A DNA stretch of 64,000 nucleotides from Marinicella meishanensis (GCF_019931145.1 NZ_JAIOUV010000008.1:186001-250000); one strand, 5' to 3'; numbered from the stretch's first letter, positions 51,317 through 60,216 are shown. Numbers and translations are program-made. Notes: generated from the letters alone by a model not told the origin.

Positions 51317-52519
51317 TCAGGCGCTGAAGGCCAAATACAACGACCGGGAACCCAGCAGCAAGGTCACCGCAATGACCACCATCCCCAACAGGTTATGCAC
51401 CCAAGTGTTTTTATGGACGCCAAACAAGTCGCTGCGGTTCATCACCACCAACAAGAACACCGCCAACAAGGGCAGCAAGATGCCGTTGGCAATTTGGGCA
51501 AACCAAATGATGGTGATTGGTTTGTAACCAGAGATGGCCAACAACAAGCCACTGAACAACACCACCATCCACAACAAGCGGAATTTCAGGTCGTTGCCTT
51601 GTTTCGACCAGCCAAACAAGCCAGACAAGGCATAAGCGGCTGCCAGCGGTGCGGTGATGGCCGATGAAATGCCCGCAGCGAACAAGCCGACGCCCATACA
51701 AATGCGCGCCCATGAACCCAGCAGCGGCTCCAATTGCACCGACATGTCACCCGCCGAAGCGATGGCCACTTGTTGGCCAAAGAACGCGGCGGCGGCGGTT
51801 GACACGATGGCCACCGAGATCAAACCGCCCAGTCCGATGGAAATCACCGTGTCGGTTCTGACCCGAGGCAAATCTTCGGGCTGGTGCCACTTGCGTTTCA
51901 CCGCTGAGGCGTGCAAAAACAAATTGTACGGCACCACTGTGGTGCCGACCAATGCCATCACCGTCAACCAGGCTCCATCGGGAATGTGCGGCTTGAGGCC
52001 GGCCAGCATGGCCCCCAAATCGGGACGGGTCATGACAAAAGTGGTGACAAAAGCCACACTCATCAACAACACCAAAAAGATCAAGGCCCGCTCCACCATT
52101 TTGTATTGGCCTTGAAACAGCACCACAAAAGCCACCGCCACGATCAACCAAGGCCAAGGCATGTCATACTGCGGCAGCATGGCATCCAGCCCCAATGCAG
52201 CCCCGGCAATGTTGCCCCCTTCATAAGCCCCATTGCCGATGAAAATGGCCACCGCGACCAGGCCAAACACCGGCACACGGGCCAGCAGCGATTGGAACTG
52301 TTGGTGCAGGATGCGGCCCAAACCCCGTTGGGTCACCACCCCCAAGCGACCGGCCATTTCCTGCAACAAAACACAGGCCAACACCGAAAACAACAAAGCC
52401 CAAATCAACGCATAGCCGAAATTGGCCCCAGCCAAGGTGCAGGTGGTGACGGTACCCGGCCCGATGAATGCGGCCGCCACCAAGGTCGCCGGTCCGATGG
52501 AAAATGTGTTCTTAGACAT
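51317..52519 (-). CDS. NRAMP-fold transporter (YcsG-like) lacking canonical metal-binding motifs
   Basis: 400 residues with about 11 hydrophobic segments from the ATG at 52519; longer frames to 52876 are unlikely. Aligned by eye to NRAMP proteins, the TM1 motif DPGN is GPGT (residues 20-23) and the TM6 MPH is VPY (196-198), so the Asp, Asn, Met and His associated with divalent metal transport are absent. It heads the pxpABC unit, as ycsG does in Bacillus, suggesting transport of 5-oxoproline or a related compound rather than metal. That substrate is an inference. Confidence 0.8.
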   Translation of the reverse strand: MSKNTFSIGPATLVAAAFIGPGTVTTCTLAGANFGYALIWALLFSVLACVLLQEMAGRLGVVTQRGLGRILHQQFQSLLARVPVFGLVAVAIFIGNGAYEGGNIAGAALGLDAMLPQYDMPWPWLIVAVAFVVLFQGQYKMVERALIFLVLLMSVAFVTTFVMTRPDLGAMLAGLKPHIPDGAWLTVMALVGTTVVPYNLFLHASAVKRKWHQPEDLPRVRTDTVISIGLGGLISVAIVSTAAAAFFGQQVAIASAGDMSVQLEPLLGSWARICMGVGLFAAGISSAITAPLAAAYALSGLFGWSKQGNDLKFRLLWMVVLFSGLLLAISGYKPITIIWFAQIANGILLPLLAVFLLVVMNRSDLFGVHKNTWVHNLLGMVVIAVTLLLGSRSLYLAFSA

Positions 52520-52647
52520 GCCTGCCCTCCGCTGCAATTGCCTTGATTTTAGCTGAAATCCGGGCGCTTGAAAAACCGCTGACAATGGCTTTAAGAGCGG
52601 CGGCATTTTTTTGATCGGATTCACACCGCCAGTCGGATCGAATGTTT

Positions 52648-52653
52648 TATAAT
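52648..52653 (+). promoter_or_regulatory. Candidate -10 box for the DNRLRE-pip unit
   Basis: TATAAT 62 bp upstream of the DNRLRE protein start; no good -35 hexamer is found at 16 to 18 bp, so an activator or an extended promoter is possible. Confidence 0.35.
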
Positions 52654-52714
52654 CAATCGCTGACATAACATCAGCGACCTGATCGCCTGACCCCAACCAA
52701 TCCAGGAGCCCACC

Positions 52715-54016
52715 ATGCACAAATACCTCATTCCATGCCTTGTCTTGTTGACCAGCACCAGTCAGGCAACCATGAGAACCTTGCTGCCCAGCAAAGACAA
52801 CACCATTTTTGAGACCACCACAGAGCCCTTGAGCAATGGGGCCGGCCAATTCCTGTTTGCCGGCAGAACCAATCAACTGGAAAATTCAGCCAGGCGGGCA
52901 GTGCTGCAATTTGACCTGAGTTTTTTGCCGCCAGGCACCACCGTTAATGACGTCACTTTCGAAGTGACGGCGACCCGCACCATCACCCCTTCCAGCACCT
53001 TGAATTTACATGCCATGTTGGCTGATTGGGGCGAGGCCGGGTCTGATGCCAGTGGCGAGGAAGGCGCTGGCACCATGGCCGAACCCGGTGACGTCACCTG
53101 GACCAATGCCTTTCACGAGGGGGCTGCCTGGTCTTCGGCCGGTGGCGATTTTGATCCATTGGTACTGGCCTCTGAGCCCATCACCGGCTTGGAAACCTTG
53201 AATTTCAATTCGGTTGCTTTCACCGCATTGGTGCAAAGCTGGATCGACACCCCGGCCAATAACTTTGGTGTGATCATCATTGGTGATGAATTTTCCGCGC
53301 CCAGTGCCTATCAATTGGCCAGCCGAGAAAACAGCGACAACCAACCCAGACTGATCATTGATTACGATTTACCGCCCACCTCGGTGCAATTCACCCCCAG
53401 CAAAGACAACACCTTGTATGAAACGGTGGATGGCAGCACCTCCAATGGCGCCGGTGACCGCCTGTTCATGGGCAAGACCAACAGCAATGCCATCCGCCGG
53501 GCAGTGCTTGAATTTGACGTGACCGACATCCCGGCCACCGCCGTGATCGAAAGTGTGGCATTGGATTTGGCCATCATCAACCTCCCCACTGGGGCTGACA
53601 GCGGCACGGCCGACATCCATTTTGTCACTGCTGAATGGGGGGCTGCCGGTTCCAGTGGCAGTGGCAATGGCGCACCATCACAAAGCGGTGATGCCACTTG
53701 GATTCACCGGCTGTTTGATACCGACAGCTGGAACACCGCTGGTGGCGACTTCATTGGCACCGCCTCTGCCTCCACCAGCTACTCTGACAGCGACACCACC
53801 CTGTCTTTTGCCAGCAGCAGTGGGCTGATCGCAGACGTCACCACTTGGGTGCAAAATCCAGCGGAAAACCACGGTTGGATCATCTTGGGAGACGAAGCCA
53901 ACCTGGGCAATGCGCGCGGCATGGGCAGTGCCGACAACCTCAACAGCAATGCCCGACCGGTGCTGACCATTGAGTACACCGACCCCGATTTGATTTTTGC
54001 CGACGATTTCGAATGA
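52715..54016 (+). CDS. Secreted protein with two DNRLRE domains
   Basis: 433 residues: signal peptide (about 1-18, ends TSQA), then two related domains of about 190 residues each (20-210 and 216-425), beginning LLPSKDNTIFETT and FTPSKDNTLYETV and both containing RRAVLQFD/RRAVLEFD. DNRLRE domains are disulfide-poor beta-sandwich modules of extracellular proteins. The chain ends in PDLIFADDFE, a short acidic tail seen on many exported proteins of related marine bacteria and possibly a sorting tag (inferred). Stop overlaps the pip start as ATGA. Confidence 0.85.
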   Translation: MHKYLIPCLVLLTSTSQATMRTLLPSKDNTIFETTTEPLSNGAGQFLFAGRTNQLENSARRAVLQFDLSFLPPGTTVNDVTFEVTATRTITPSSTLNLHAMLADWGEAGSDASGEEGAGTMAEPGDVTWTNAFHEGAAWSSAGGDFDPLVLASEPITGLETLNFNSVAFTALVQSWIDTPANNFGVIIIGDEFSAPSAYQLASRENSDNQPRLIIDYDLPPTSVQFTPSKDNTLYETVDGSTSNGAGDRLFMGKTNSNAIRRAVLEFDVTDIPATAVIESVALDLAIINLPTGADSGTADIHFVTAEWGAAGSSGSGNGAPSQSGDATWIHRLFDTDSWNTAGGDFIGTASASTSYSDSDTTLSFASSSGLIADVTTWVQNPAENHGWIILGDEANLGNARGMGSADNLNSNARPVLTIEYTDPDLIFADDFE

Positions 54017-54975
54017 AGCCAAGTCCATTGACCCCTTTGTATCCGGCCGCTGATGTCAACCGCAGCGGCCACCTGGAAACCAACAGCGTGCACCGGGTGT
54101 ATTGGGAGAGCTGTGGCAACCCCGAAGGCAAGCCCGTGGTGTTTGTGCACGGCGGACCCGGCGGCGGCACCTCGGCCGCCACCCGGCGCTTTTTCAACCC
54201 GACCAAGTACCACATCATTCAATTCGATCAACGAGGCTGTGGCCAGTCCACACCCCATGCCTGTTTGGATGACAACACCACGTGGGATTTGATCGATGAC
54301 ATGGAAGCCATCCGTGACCTACTGGGCATCGATCGCTGGCAGGTGTTCGGCGGCTCCTGGGGCAGCACCCTGGCGCTGGCCTATGCAGAAAAACACCCTC
54401 AGCGGGTCACCGAATTGGTGCTCAGGGGCATTTTTTTGTTGCGACAACAAGAGCTGCAATGGTTTTATCAAGAGGGCGCCAGCCGCATTTTTCCCGATGC
54501 CTGGCAAGCCTACCGCGATCACATCCCGGCCGCAGAACGGCATGACATGATGGCGGCTTACCAACAGCGCCTGCTGTCAGACGATGAAGCCACCCGCCTG
54601 GCTGCTGCTGAACGGTGGTCGGTGTGGGAAGGCTCTACCTGTCACTTGTACCCGGATCTGCAGCACATTGAAGAGACCGCCGATCCGGTTTTTGCCCTGG
54701 CTTTTGCCCGCATTGAAAACCATTACTTCATGAATCGGGGCTTCTTCAGCCATGAAAACCAACTGCTGGATGACGTGGACGCCATCCGCCACATCCCCAC
54801 CGTGATCATCCAAGGCCGTTATGACGTGGTCTGCCCCATGCAAACCGCCCATGACTTGCATGCGGTGTTCCCTGAAGCCGAGCTGATCATCGTTCCCGAC
54901 GCCGGTCATTCGGCCTTTGAACCGGCCATCGCCAGTGAATTGGTCAAAGCCACCGACCGCTATGCGGATCTTTGA
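54013..54975 (+). CDS. pip: Prolyl aminopeptidase
   Basis: Releases N-terminal proline from peptides (EC 3.4.11.5). 320 residues, alpha/beta hydrolase fold. HGGPGGGT oxyanion motif at 46-53, nucleophile Ser115 in GGSWGST, acid Asp271, and His299 in DAGHSAFEP. No signal peptide, so cytoplasmic. Its start overlaps the stop of the secreted DNRLRE protein. Confidence 0.95.
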   Translation: MKPSPLTPLYPAADVNRSGHLETNSVHRVYWESCGNPEGKPVVFVHGGPGGGTSAATRRFFNPTKYHIIQFDQRGCGQSTPHACLDDNTTWDLIDDMEAIRDLLGIDRWQVFGGSWGSTLALAYAEKHPQRVTELVLRGIFLLRQQELQWFYQEGASRIFPDAWQAYRDHIPAAERHDMMAAYQQRLLSDDEATRLAAAERWSVWEGSTCHLYPDLQHIEETADPVFALAFARIENHYFMNRGFFSHENQLLDDVDAIRHIPTVIIQGRYDVVCPMQTAHDLHAVFPEAELIIVPDAGHSAFEPAIASELVKATDRYADL

Positions 54976-55136
54976 TTGAACAGCTAAGGCAAATAAACCA
55001 ATTGGCCAACCCTTGCCAATTCTCCTTAATCCCGATTCCCCGGGCTTGACCATTTCTTAAGATACAAGTGTCTTTTGGCTGATCCAAGGCCCTTCAACGT
55101 CTGTCTCAAAGTCGGTTGGGAGGCATCAATGCTGCA

Positions 55137-55751
55137 TTAAACCAACCAATGTTCGGTCTTGCTGCCCAATTGATGCTGTTTGAAATGATTCACCAATTGT
55201 GGAAAAAAAGCATCAAAATCTGCCAACAAGGCATCGTGCTGTTGTTCAACCACCGGCAGGTATTGGCTTGCGGTTTCGCGTTGGCGGGCCCGGGCTGACA
55301 GGCGTTGGTCAATGCGTTGCAAGGCCATCACAAAACCGGCAAAGGTCTGGTATTGGGCCAACAATTCGGTTTCCGCCAATCGGTTGATGATGCGCTGGGG
55401 CTTTGCAGGGAAAGTGCCGGCCAATTGAACTGAACGGTCATGGAAGCGCTGTAAATAGCTGGGCAAATCAACCGCCCCATACGACGACCAGCGGATCGAC
55501 AGAAAATGATCGAACAACAAATCCAGCACCACCCCTTTCAAGTGTCCATCGGTACCCAAGCGGGCTTTGCTGACCGACAACAAGGCATGCCCATCGGTGA
55601 AGCGATCAATCGCTTTGTGCATCAACATGCCTTGCCGCAAGTGGGCGCTGGCATCGGTCCACGGCCGGCCTTTCATGGGGTCAGCCAACAAATTACCCAG
55701 TTGATATTCGGTGTTGTTCTTGGACAATAAGGTGTGGGCCAGCCAATTCAT
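55137..55751 (-). CDS. acpH: Acyl carrier protein phosphodiesterase (AcpH)
   Basis: Removes the 4'-phosphopantetheine arm from holo-ACP. 204 residues (E. coli 193), DUF479/AcpH family: MNWLAHTLLS start, GNLLADPMKG, and the metal-binding HKAIDRFTD and LDLLFDHFLS motifs of the HD-like fold. Preceded by a near-consensus promoter. Confidence 0.9.
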   Translation of the reverse strand: MNWLAHTLLSKNNTEYQLGNLLADPMKGRPWTDASAHLRQGMLMHKAIDRFTDGHALLSVSKARLGTDGHLKGVVLDLLFDHFLSIRWSSYGAVDLPSYLQRFHDRSVQLAGTFPAKPQRIINRLAETELLAQYQTFAGFVMALQRIDQRLSARARQRETASQYLPVVEQQHDALLADFDAFFPQLVNHFKQHQLGSKTEHWLV

Positions 55752-55774
55752 CGGTACTCCGCAGTGGAGGTTTT

Positions 55775-55803
55775 ATTATCACGAGTCCTTTGACTTCGGT
55801 CAA
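55775..55803 (-). promoter_or_regulatory. Promoter of acpH
   Basis: Minus-strand TTGACC (55798-55803) and GATAAT (55775-55780) with exactly 17 bp between them; transcription would begin about 17 nt before the acpH ATG. Confidence 0.7.
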
Positions 55804-55844
55804 GATCAATGACCAAAAGCACATACCGACACCTTCGTAGTTGA

Positions 55845-55850
55845 TATAAT
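55845..55850 (+). promoter_or_regulatory. Candidate -10 box for the exported methyltransferase gene
   Basis: TATAAT 33 bp before the start codon of the gene at 55883; the -35 region is weak. Confidence 0.35.
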
Positions 55851-55882
55851 GGTGACCATCAACCAAACAAAAAGGTGAACCA

Positions 55883-56677
55883 ATGCACACAACACATCTG
55901 ACTGCGACCTTGCTGGGCCTGCTGCTGAGCGGCCTGGGCCTGGCCGGTGAGCCGGCCAACCAAGCCAAGCCCAACAACGACCCTGCCACCCCTGAGGTGA
56001 TCCAACAAGCGCTGCAAGCAGACGGGCGCAGTGACGCCGATGTCCAACGCGATGCCCGATCCCGTCCCGATGTGACTTTGGCCCTGCTGGATATTGGACC
56101 TGGTGATGTGGTGTTTGATGTGTTTGGTGGCGGTGGCTACTACTCTGAATTGATCGCGCGGGTGGTCGGTGAAGATGGCAAGGTGTATCTGCACAACAAC
56201 CAAGCCTACCGCAATTTCGTCAGCAAGCCGTTGGCCGAACGCATGGCTGCCAACACCCTGCCCCAATTGGTGCAACACGACCGCGAAGTTGATGACCTGG
56301 GCATGGCGCCTGGTTCGTTGGATGCCGCGATGATCATCATGTCCTACCACGACCTGTATTTCGATGACAAAGAAAACGGCTGGCCCCAAATCGACCACCA
56401 GCATTTCATGCAACAAATTCACGCCGGACTGAAAACCGGTGGCCGCTTCATGATCGTTGATCACCAAGCCAATCCCGGGCGCGCGGCGCTGGATGCCAAA
56501 ACCCTGCACCGCATAGAAAAGGACCACGCCATCAAACAGATCGAGGCCATTGGTTTTAAATTGGTGGCCGAATCAGCGGTACTGGCCAATCCTGATGACG
56601 ACAAAACCACCTCGGTGTTCGCGCCAGACACCCGTGGCAAAACCGACCGCTTCATCGCGGTGTTTGAAAAAATCTGA
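55883..56677 (+). CDS. Exported SAM-dependent methyltransferase-like protein
   Basis: 264 residues. A hydrophobic signal peptide (LTATLLGLLLSGLGLAG) is followed by a class I methyltransferase fold: motif I VVFDVFGGGGYYSELIA (about residues 75-91), a later IIMSYHDLYF strand and GGRFMIVDHQA. It matches the COG4798 predicted methyltransferases. Export is unexpected for an enzyme needing cytosolic SAM, so it may be a non-enzymatic relative or act on a periplasmic ligand. A GC-rich hairpin follows the stop codon. Confidence 0.78.
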   Translation: MHTTHLTATLLGLLLSGLGLAGEPANQAKPNNDPATPEVIQQALQADGRSDADVQRDARSRPDVTLALLDIGPGDVVFDVFGGGGYYSELIARVVGEDGKVYLHNNQAYRNFVSKPLAERMAANTLPQLVQHDREVDDLGMAPGSLDAAMIIMSYHDLYFDDKENGWPQIDHQHFMQQIHAGLKTGGRFMIVDHQANPGRAALDAKTLHRIEKDHAIKQIEAIGFKLVAESAVLANPDDDKTTSVFAPDTRGKTDRFIAVFEKI

Positions 56678-56679
56678 AG

Positions 56680-56719
56680 CCTGGGATGACGGGGTTGATG
56701 GCAGCCAACCCCGCCCAGG
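56680..56719 (+). terminator. GC-rich hairpin after the exported methyltransferase gene
   Basis: Nested stems CCTGG/CCAGG and CGGGGTT/AACCCCG start within 3 bp of the stop codon. There is no T run, so intrinsic termination is uncertain. Confidence 0.35.
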
Positions 56720-56839
56720 ACCGAAGGCTTTGGGTCAGCCAATCTGGGTCTAAGCCCATCAACAAAAATCATCAGTCAGCGCACAAAAAAAGATGGTGCC
56801 TGAGACCACACAGGATTACAATTCGCCACTTTAACCGCC

Positions 56840-57382
56840 ATGGCCCCTGGCATGAACCAGCCCGACAAAACCCCACCCACCGGTGACCAAACGCATTTCT
56901 TCTTGTATGCCGCCCTGAAGGAAGCCCAGGACAACATCCGCACCTACGACACCAAAGCGCAAATCGTCGGCATTGGTTTCATTTTCACCATTGGCATGGT
57001 GATCAAATTCAACACTTGGACCAGCATCACTCCCCAGTGGCAACACATCGCCACGGTGGTCACCTGGATATTGATCATCATCCCGGCGGTGTTCTTTGGT
57101 TCGGTGCTCTACCCCACCCGCCGCGTGGCGCCATCTGTTTTGAAAAACAAAGACACGGTCAAAGGCTTGTTTTACATGAACCACCAGGAGACGGTGAAGA
57201 ATTACGTTCAAGACCTACAACAGATGGACATCCCCGGTGAACTGTCTTATGAATTGTTGAAAGTGTCTTACTTGCGGGACTTGAAACGACGCCGGTTTTT
57301 GCATGCAATGAGCGCGGCCTCATTCAGCCTGATCACCTTATTCGTGATGCAGCTGTTCCCCTTGTGGGGGCTGATTCACTGA
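56840..57382 (+). CDS. Three-helix membrane protein resembling Pycsar (PycTM) effectors
   Basis: 180 residues (or 176 from a second ATG at 56852). A soluble N-terminal helix ends in DTKA (residues 37-40), then two membrane segments (about 41-57 and 69-91), a cytoplasmic loop with YPTRR, a helical stretch with KGLFYMNHQETVKNYVQDL, a basic LKRRRF and a final membrane segment (155-173). This order matches PycTM effectors of Pycsar anti-phage systems, which disrupt the membrane on binding cCMP or cUMP. No cyclase gene is adjacent, so a defence role is unproven. Confidence 0.6.
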   Translation: MAPGMNQPDKTPPTGDQTHFFLYAALKEAQDNIRTYDTKAQIVGIGFIFTIGMVIKFNTWTSITPQWQHIATVVTWILIIIPAVFFGSVLYPTRRVAPSVLKNKDTVKGLFYMNHQETVKNYVQDLQQMDIPGELSYELLKVSYLRDLKRRRFLHAMSAASFSLITLFVMQLFPLWGLIH

Positions 57383-57395
57383 GTTAAATGGGTCA

Positions 57396-58280
57396 TCACA
57401 ATTTCACCGGCTCCACATGGATTGAAGCATCGGCCACCTGAAAACGATCCACCAGCATGTCTTCCACCGCGTGGGCGATGTCATGTGATGCGGTGATGCT
57501 GAGGTCGTTGTCCACCGCGATGATCAAGTCCACCGCCTTGACATCACCGATCCAGCGTGAACGCACCTGCCTGACTTCGCGCACCCCGGCCACGCCGCGC
57601 ACCGCGCGGTGTAAGGTGTCCGGATCGATGGCAAAACCATCGACCAATATCGGCACCACTTTTTGGTACAAACCAAAGGCAAAATACAGCACCAGGCCAG
57701 CGACCCCAACGGCGCACAACTGATCCAACCAAACATAGCCCATGGCCGACAACTGCCAACCAATGATCACCGTGATGGTGGTGATGGCATCGACCAAGGT
57801 GTGTTGTGAATCGGCCAGCAAGATGTTGGAGTCCAGTTTTTTGGCCCAGTACCGTTCCCACATTGACACCGAAAAATTCAGCCCCAACACCAACACCATC
57901 AGCACCAGACCCCAGGGCTCACTGGTGATCTCCCTGGGTTCACCACTGAAGGCCGACAGCACCAGCTGCACCGCCAAAACCACCAGCAGCGAGGCCAGGC
58001 CAAACACCGCCATGGTTTCGAATTTGCGGTGACCATAGGGGTGGTCTTTGTCGGCTGGCTTGCCGGCCACCCGCATCACCAGCCAAATCACCACATTGTT
58101 CAACACATCGGTCAAGGAATGGATGGCATCGGCCATGATGGCCAGTGAATTGGTGGCCAAACTCACCACCAGCTTCAAGACCAACACCAAAATGTTGTAC
58201 AACCCTTCAACCACAATGATGAACTGCACTTTGCGATCTTTTTCTGCCGGGGTGAATGTACTGAGATCGGTCGATTTCAT
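57396..58280 (-). CDS. Cation diffusion facilitator metal exporter
   Basis: 294 residues from the ATG at 58280; another ATG at 58289 is possible. Six hydrophobic segments. Metal site residues: His and Asp in DAIHSLTD of TM2 and in DSQHTLVD of TM5, the His/Asp pattern usual for zinc carriers; the HPYGHRKFE loop is also conserved. A C-terminal cytoplasmic ferredoxin-like domain follows. It exports zinc, iron or a similar metal in exchange for protons; the exact metal is not certain. Confidence 0.88.
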   Translation of the reverse strand: MKSTDLSTFTPAEKDRKVQFIIVVEGLYNILVLVLKLVVSLATNSLAIMADAIHSLTDVLNNVVIWLVMRVAGKPADKDHPYGHRKFETMAVFGLASLLVVLAVQLVLSAFSGEPREITSEPWGLVLMVLVLGLNFSVSMWERYWAKKLDSNILLADSQHTLVDAITTITVIIGWQLSAMGYVWLDQLCAVGVAGLVLYFAFGLYQKVVPILVDGFAIDPDTLHRAVRGVAGVREVRQVRSRWIGDVKAVDLIIAVDNDLSITASHDIAHAVEDMLVDRFQVADASIHVEPVKL

Positions 58281-58352
58281 GATCACCATTTTAACCCACT
58301 TGAGTTGAATTGCTGGCATTGATTGTTAGAGGCTGCTAGACTGCCGGACATC

Positions 58353-59612
58353 ATGACCCAATTGACCCTCATCCTGCTTGCTTTGTTGACCGTGACCTGG
58401 TTGATCAACCGCTTTGCCGGCTTGCACCGCAACATCAGCTTGTTGTTTCTGGCCCAGCCGATGATTTCGGCCATGGCCCCGATGATGGTGTTCATCGGCG
58501 GCATCATCAGCCAACCCATGGCCACCGATCCCTCGTGGGTCACCCTGCCCTTAACCCTGATGATCGCCGGCACCGCTGTGGGCACCGTGCCCTCGGCCTT
58601 GTTGGCCCGACGTTTGGGCCGCCGACGGGCCACCATGGTGGGGTTCTCAGCCAGTGTGTTGGGGGGCTTGATCGGCGCTTGGGCCGTTCACCAACAAAGT
58701 TTTGTCCTGTTTGTGGTGGCCGCCTTCATCCTGGGCATCAGCGGTGCTTTCGCCATCCAATTGCGCTTTGCCGCCATCGAGAGCCTGGATGACACCCATG
58801 ACATCCCCAAAGCCATCTCCTTGTTGATGCTGACCGGCATCTTCGCCGCCCTGATCGGTCCAGAACTGGCTTATGTGAGTCAACATTGGTTGACCAGCAG
58901 CCCGGCTTACACCGGTACGTTCCTCGGCACCGCTGCTTTTGGCCTTTTGGCCATTTTGGCCGTGGCGGGATTCAAGTCACCACCGCTGGTTGAAACCCCA
59001 ACCACCGAACCCAATCGACCCTTGGTCGTTATTATGCGCCAACCGGTGTTCATAGTCGCCATCACCGCCGCGGCTCTGGGCTTTGGCTTGATGAGTTTCG
59101 TGATGACCGCCACCCCTTTGAGCATGCACCAACTGCACCACCATTCCCTGGCCGACACCAAGTGGGTGATCCAATCGCACGTCACCGCCATGTACCTGCC
59201 TTCCTTGATCACCATCTGGCTGGGCCAAAGGGTCCAGACCAAGTACTTCTTGCTGGTCGGCACCCTGATGTTCATCGGCGTGGTGATCATCGCCAGCCAA
59301 GGCCATGAGCTGTTGCATTATTGGTGGGCTTTGATCTTGCTCGGCATCGGCTGGAATTTCCTGTTTTACGCCGGCACCACCCTGCTGCCACTGAGCTACC
59401 GCCCAGAAGAACGGCATAAAATTCAGGCCATCAACGACCTGACCGTGTGCTCTTTCCAAGGCGCCTCATCCCTGATGGCCGGCTGGGTGGTCTATCATTA
59501 CCAATGGTCCGGCATCCTCTTGACCTGCATCCCCTTCCTGCTCATCATGCTGGCCATCACTGTGCTGCGGTTTGTCACCACGCGACAGCACACCACAACC
59601 TCAGCGGCTTAA
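58353..59612 (+). CDS. MFS transporter
   Basis: 419 residues with about 12 hydrophobic segments. The loop between segments 2 and 3 holds LARRLGRRRATMVGF, the MFS motif A pattern. No substrate-specific feature is recognised. Divergent from the CDF gene, with 72 bp between the starts; the stop is 13 bp from the convergent phosphatase gene. Confidence 0.8.
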   Translation: MTQLTLILLALLTVTWLINRFAGLHRNISLLFLAQPMISAMAPMMVFIGGIISQPMATDPSWVTLPLTLMIAGTAVGTVPSALLARRLGRRRATMVGFSASVLGGLIGAWAVHQQSFVLFVVAAFILGISGAFAIQLRFAAIESLDDTHDIPKAISLLMLTGIFAALIGPELAYVSQHWLTSSPAYTGTFLGTAAFGLLAILAVAGFKSPPLVETPTTEPNRPLVVIMRQPVFIVAITAAALGFGLMSFVMTATPLSMHQLHHHSLADTKWVIQSHVTAMYLPSLITIWLGQRVQTKYFLLVGTLMFIGVVIIASQGHELLHYWWALILLGIGWNFLFYAGTTLLPLSYRPEERHKIQAINDLTVCSFQGASSLMAGWVVYHYQWSGILLTCIPFLLIMLAITVLRFVTTRQHTTTSAA

Positions 59613-59625
59613 TCGATCGGATTGT

Positions 59626-60159
59626 TCAACCAATTTTTCTGCCAACCCCTTTTTTCGATGGCACGCACATTGGCTTCATTTTTAAATGCAGCAGGTAACG
59701 TTGTAACAAGGGCAGTTCCTGGTCATCAGGACAACCCCTGAAGTCGTTGACCTGCACCAAATTACCGTAATTTTTGGCCAGCTTTTGTGGGGTGTTGTCG
59801 ATCATGATGACTTGTTCCAGTCGAAAACCACGGCGTTTGACTTTGTTCAAGTTTTTCAAATATATGTGTTTGAAATTCTCCGGATCGAATGTCGGCGTGC
59901 AGCGTTTTCGGGACCAGACAAATTCCAAGGGGTAAGCCTCGCCACATACTGCCTGCACCGTTCTTTGGGCATACAACTGATTGCCTGCGGTCCATATGGC
60001 CACCTTGAAATGTTCACGACAGAAGGCCATGAAATCATGCACATGCGGACGCAAATACACAAAATAATGGGCAAGCATGAAGTCATGTTCGCGGTCCAAT
60101 GGCTGTTCAGTGGCGTGCAACAACGTTTCATCAATGTCCAAAATCAATAATTTTTGCAT
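59626..60159 (-). CDS. FCP1/NLI-type HAD phosphatase
   Basis: 177 residues from the ATG at 60159; 18 further in-frame residues upstream are not conserved. Catalytic DIDET (Asp8, Asp10), motif II Thr in AIWTAGNQ, a Lys in the KNLNKVKRR region and DNTPQK complete the HAD site. The pattern is that of FCP1-like/NLI-interacting phosphatases, which dephosphorylate proteins in eukaryotes; the bacterial substrate is unknown. Located 57 bp after the lipoprotein gene. Confidence 0.85.
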   Translation of the reverse strand: MQKLLILDIDETLLHATEQPLDREHDFMLAHYFVYLRPHVHDFMAFCREHFKVAIWTAGNQLYAQRTVQAVCGEAYPLEFVWSRKRCTPTFDPENFKHIYLKNLNKVKRRGFRLEQVIMIDNTPQKLAKNYGNLVQVNDFRGCPDDQELPLLQRYLLHLKMKPMCVPSKKGVGRKIG

Positions 60160-60216
60160 CCAGCTTGCTCCTTGAGACCTGCTGTCAACCAAATGGACGG
60201 TCTGTGGTGCCACCCG

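Noticed and set aside
55883-58280. Complete Pycsar defence system around the PycTM-like gene
   Set aside because: No cyclase-like gene is present; neighbours are an exported methyltransferase and a metal exporter.
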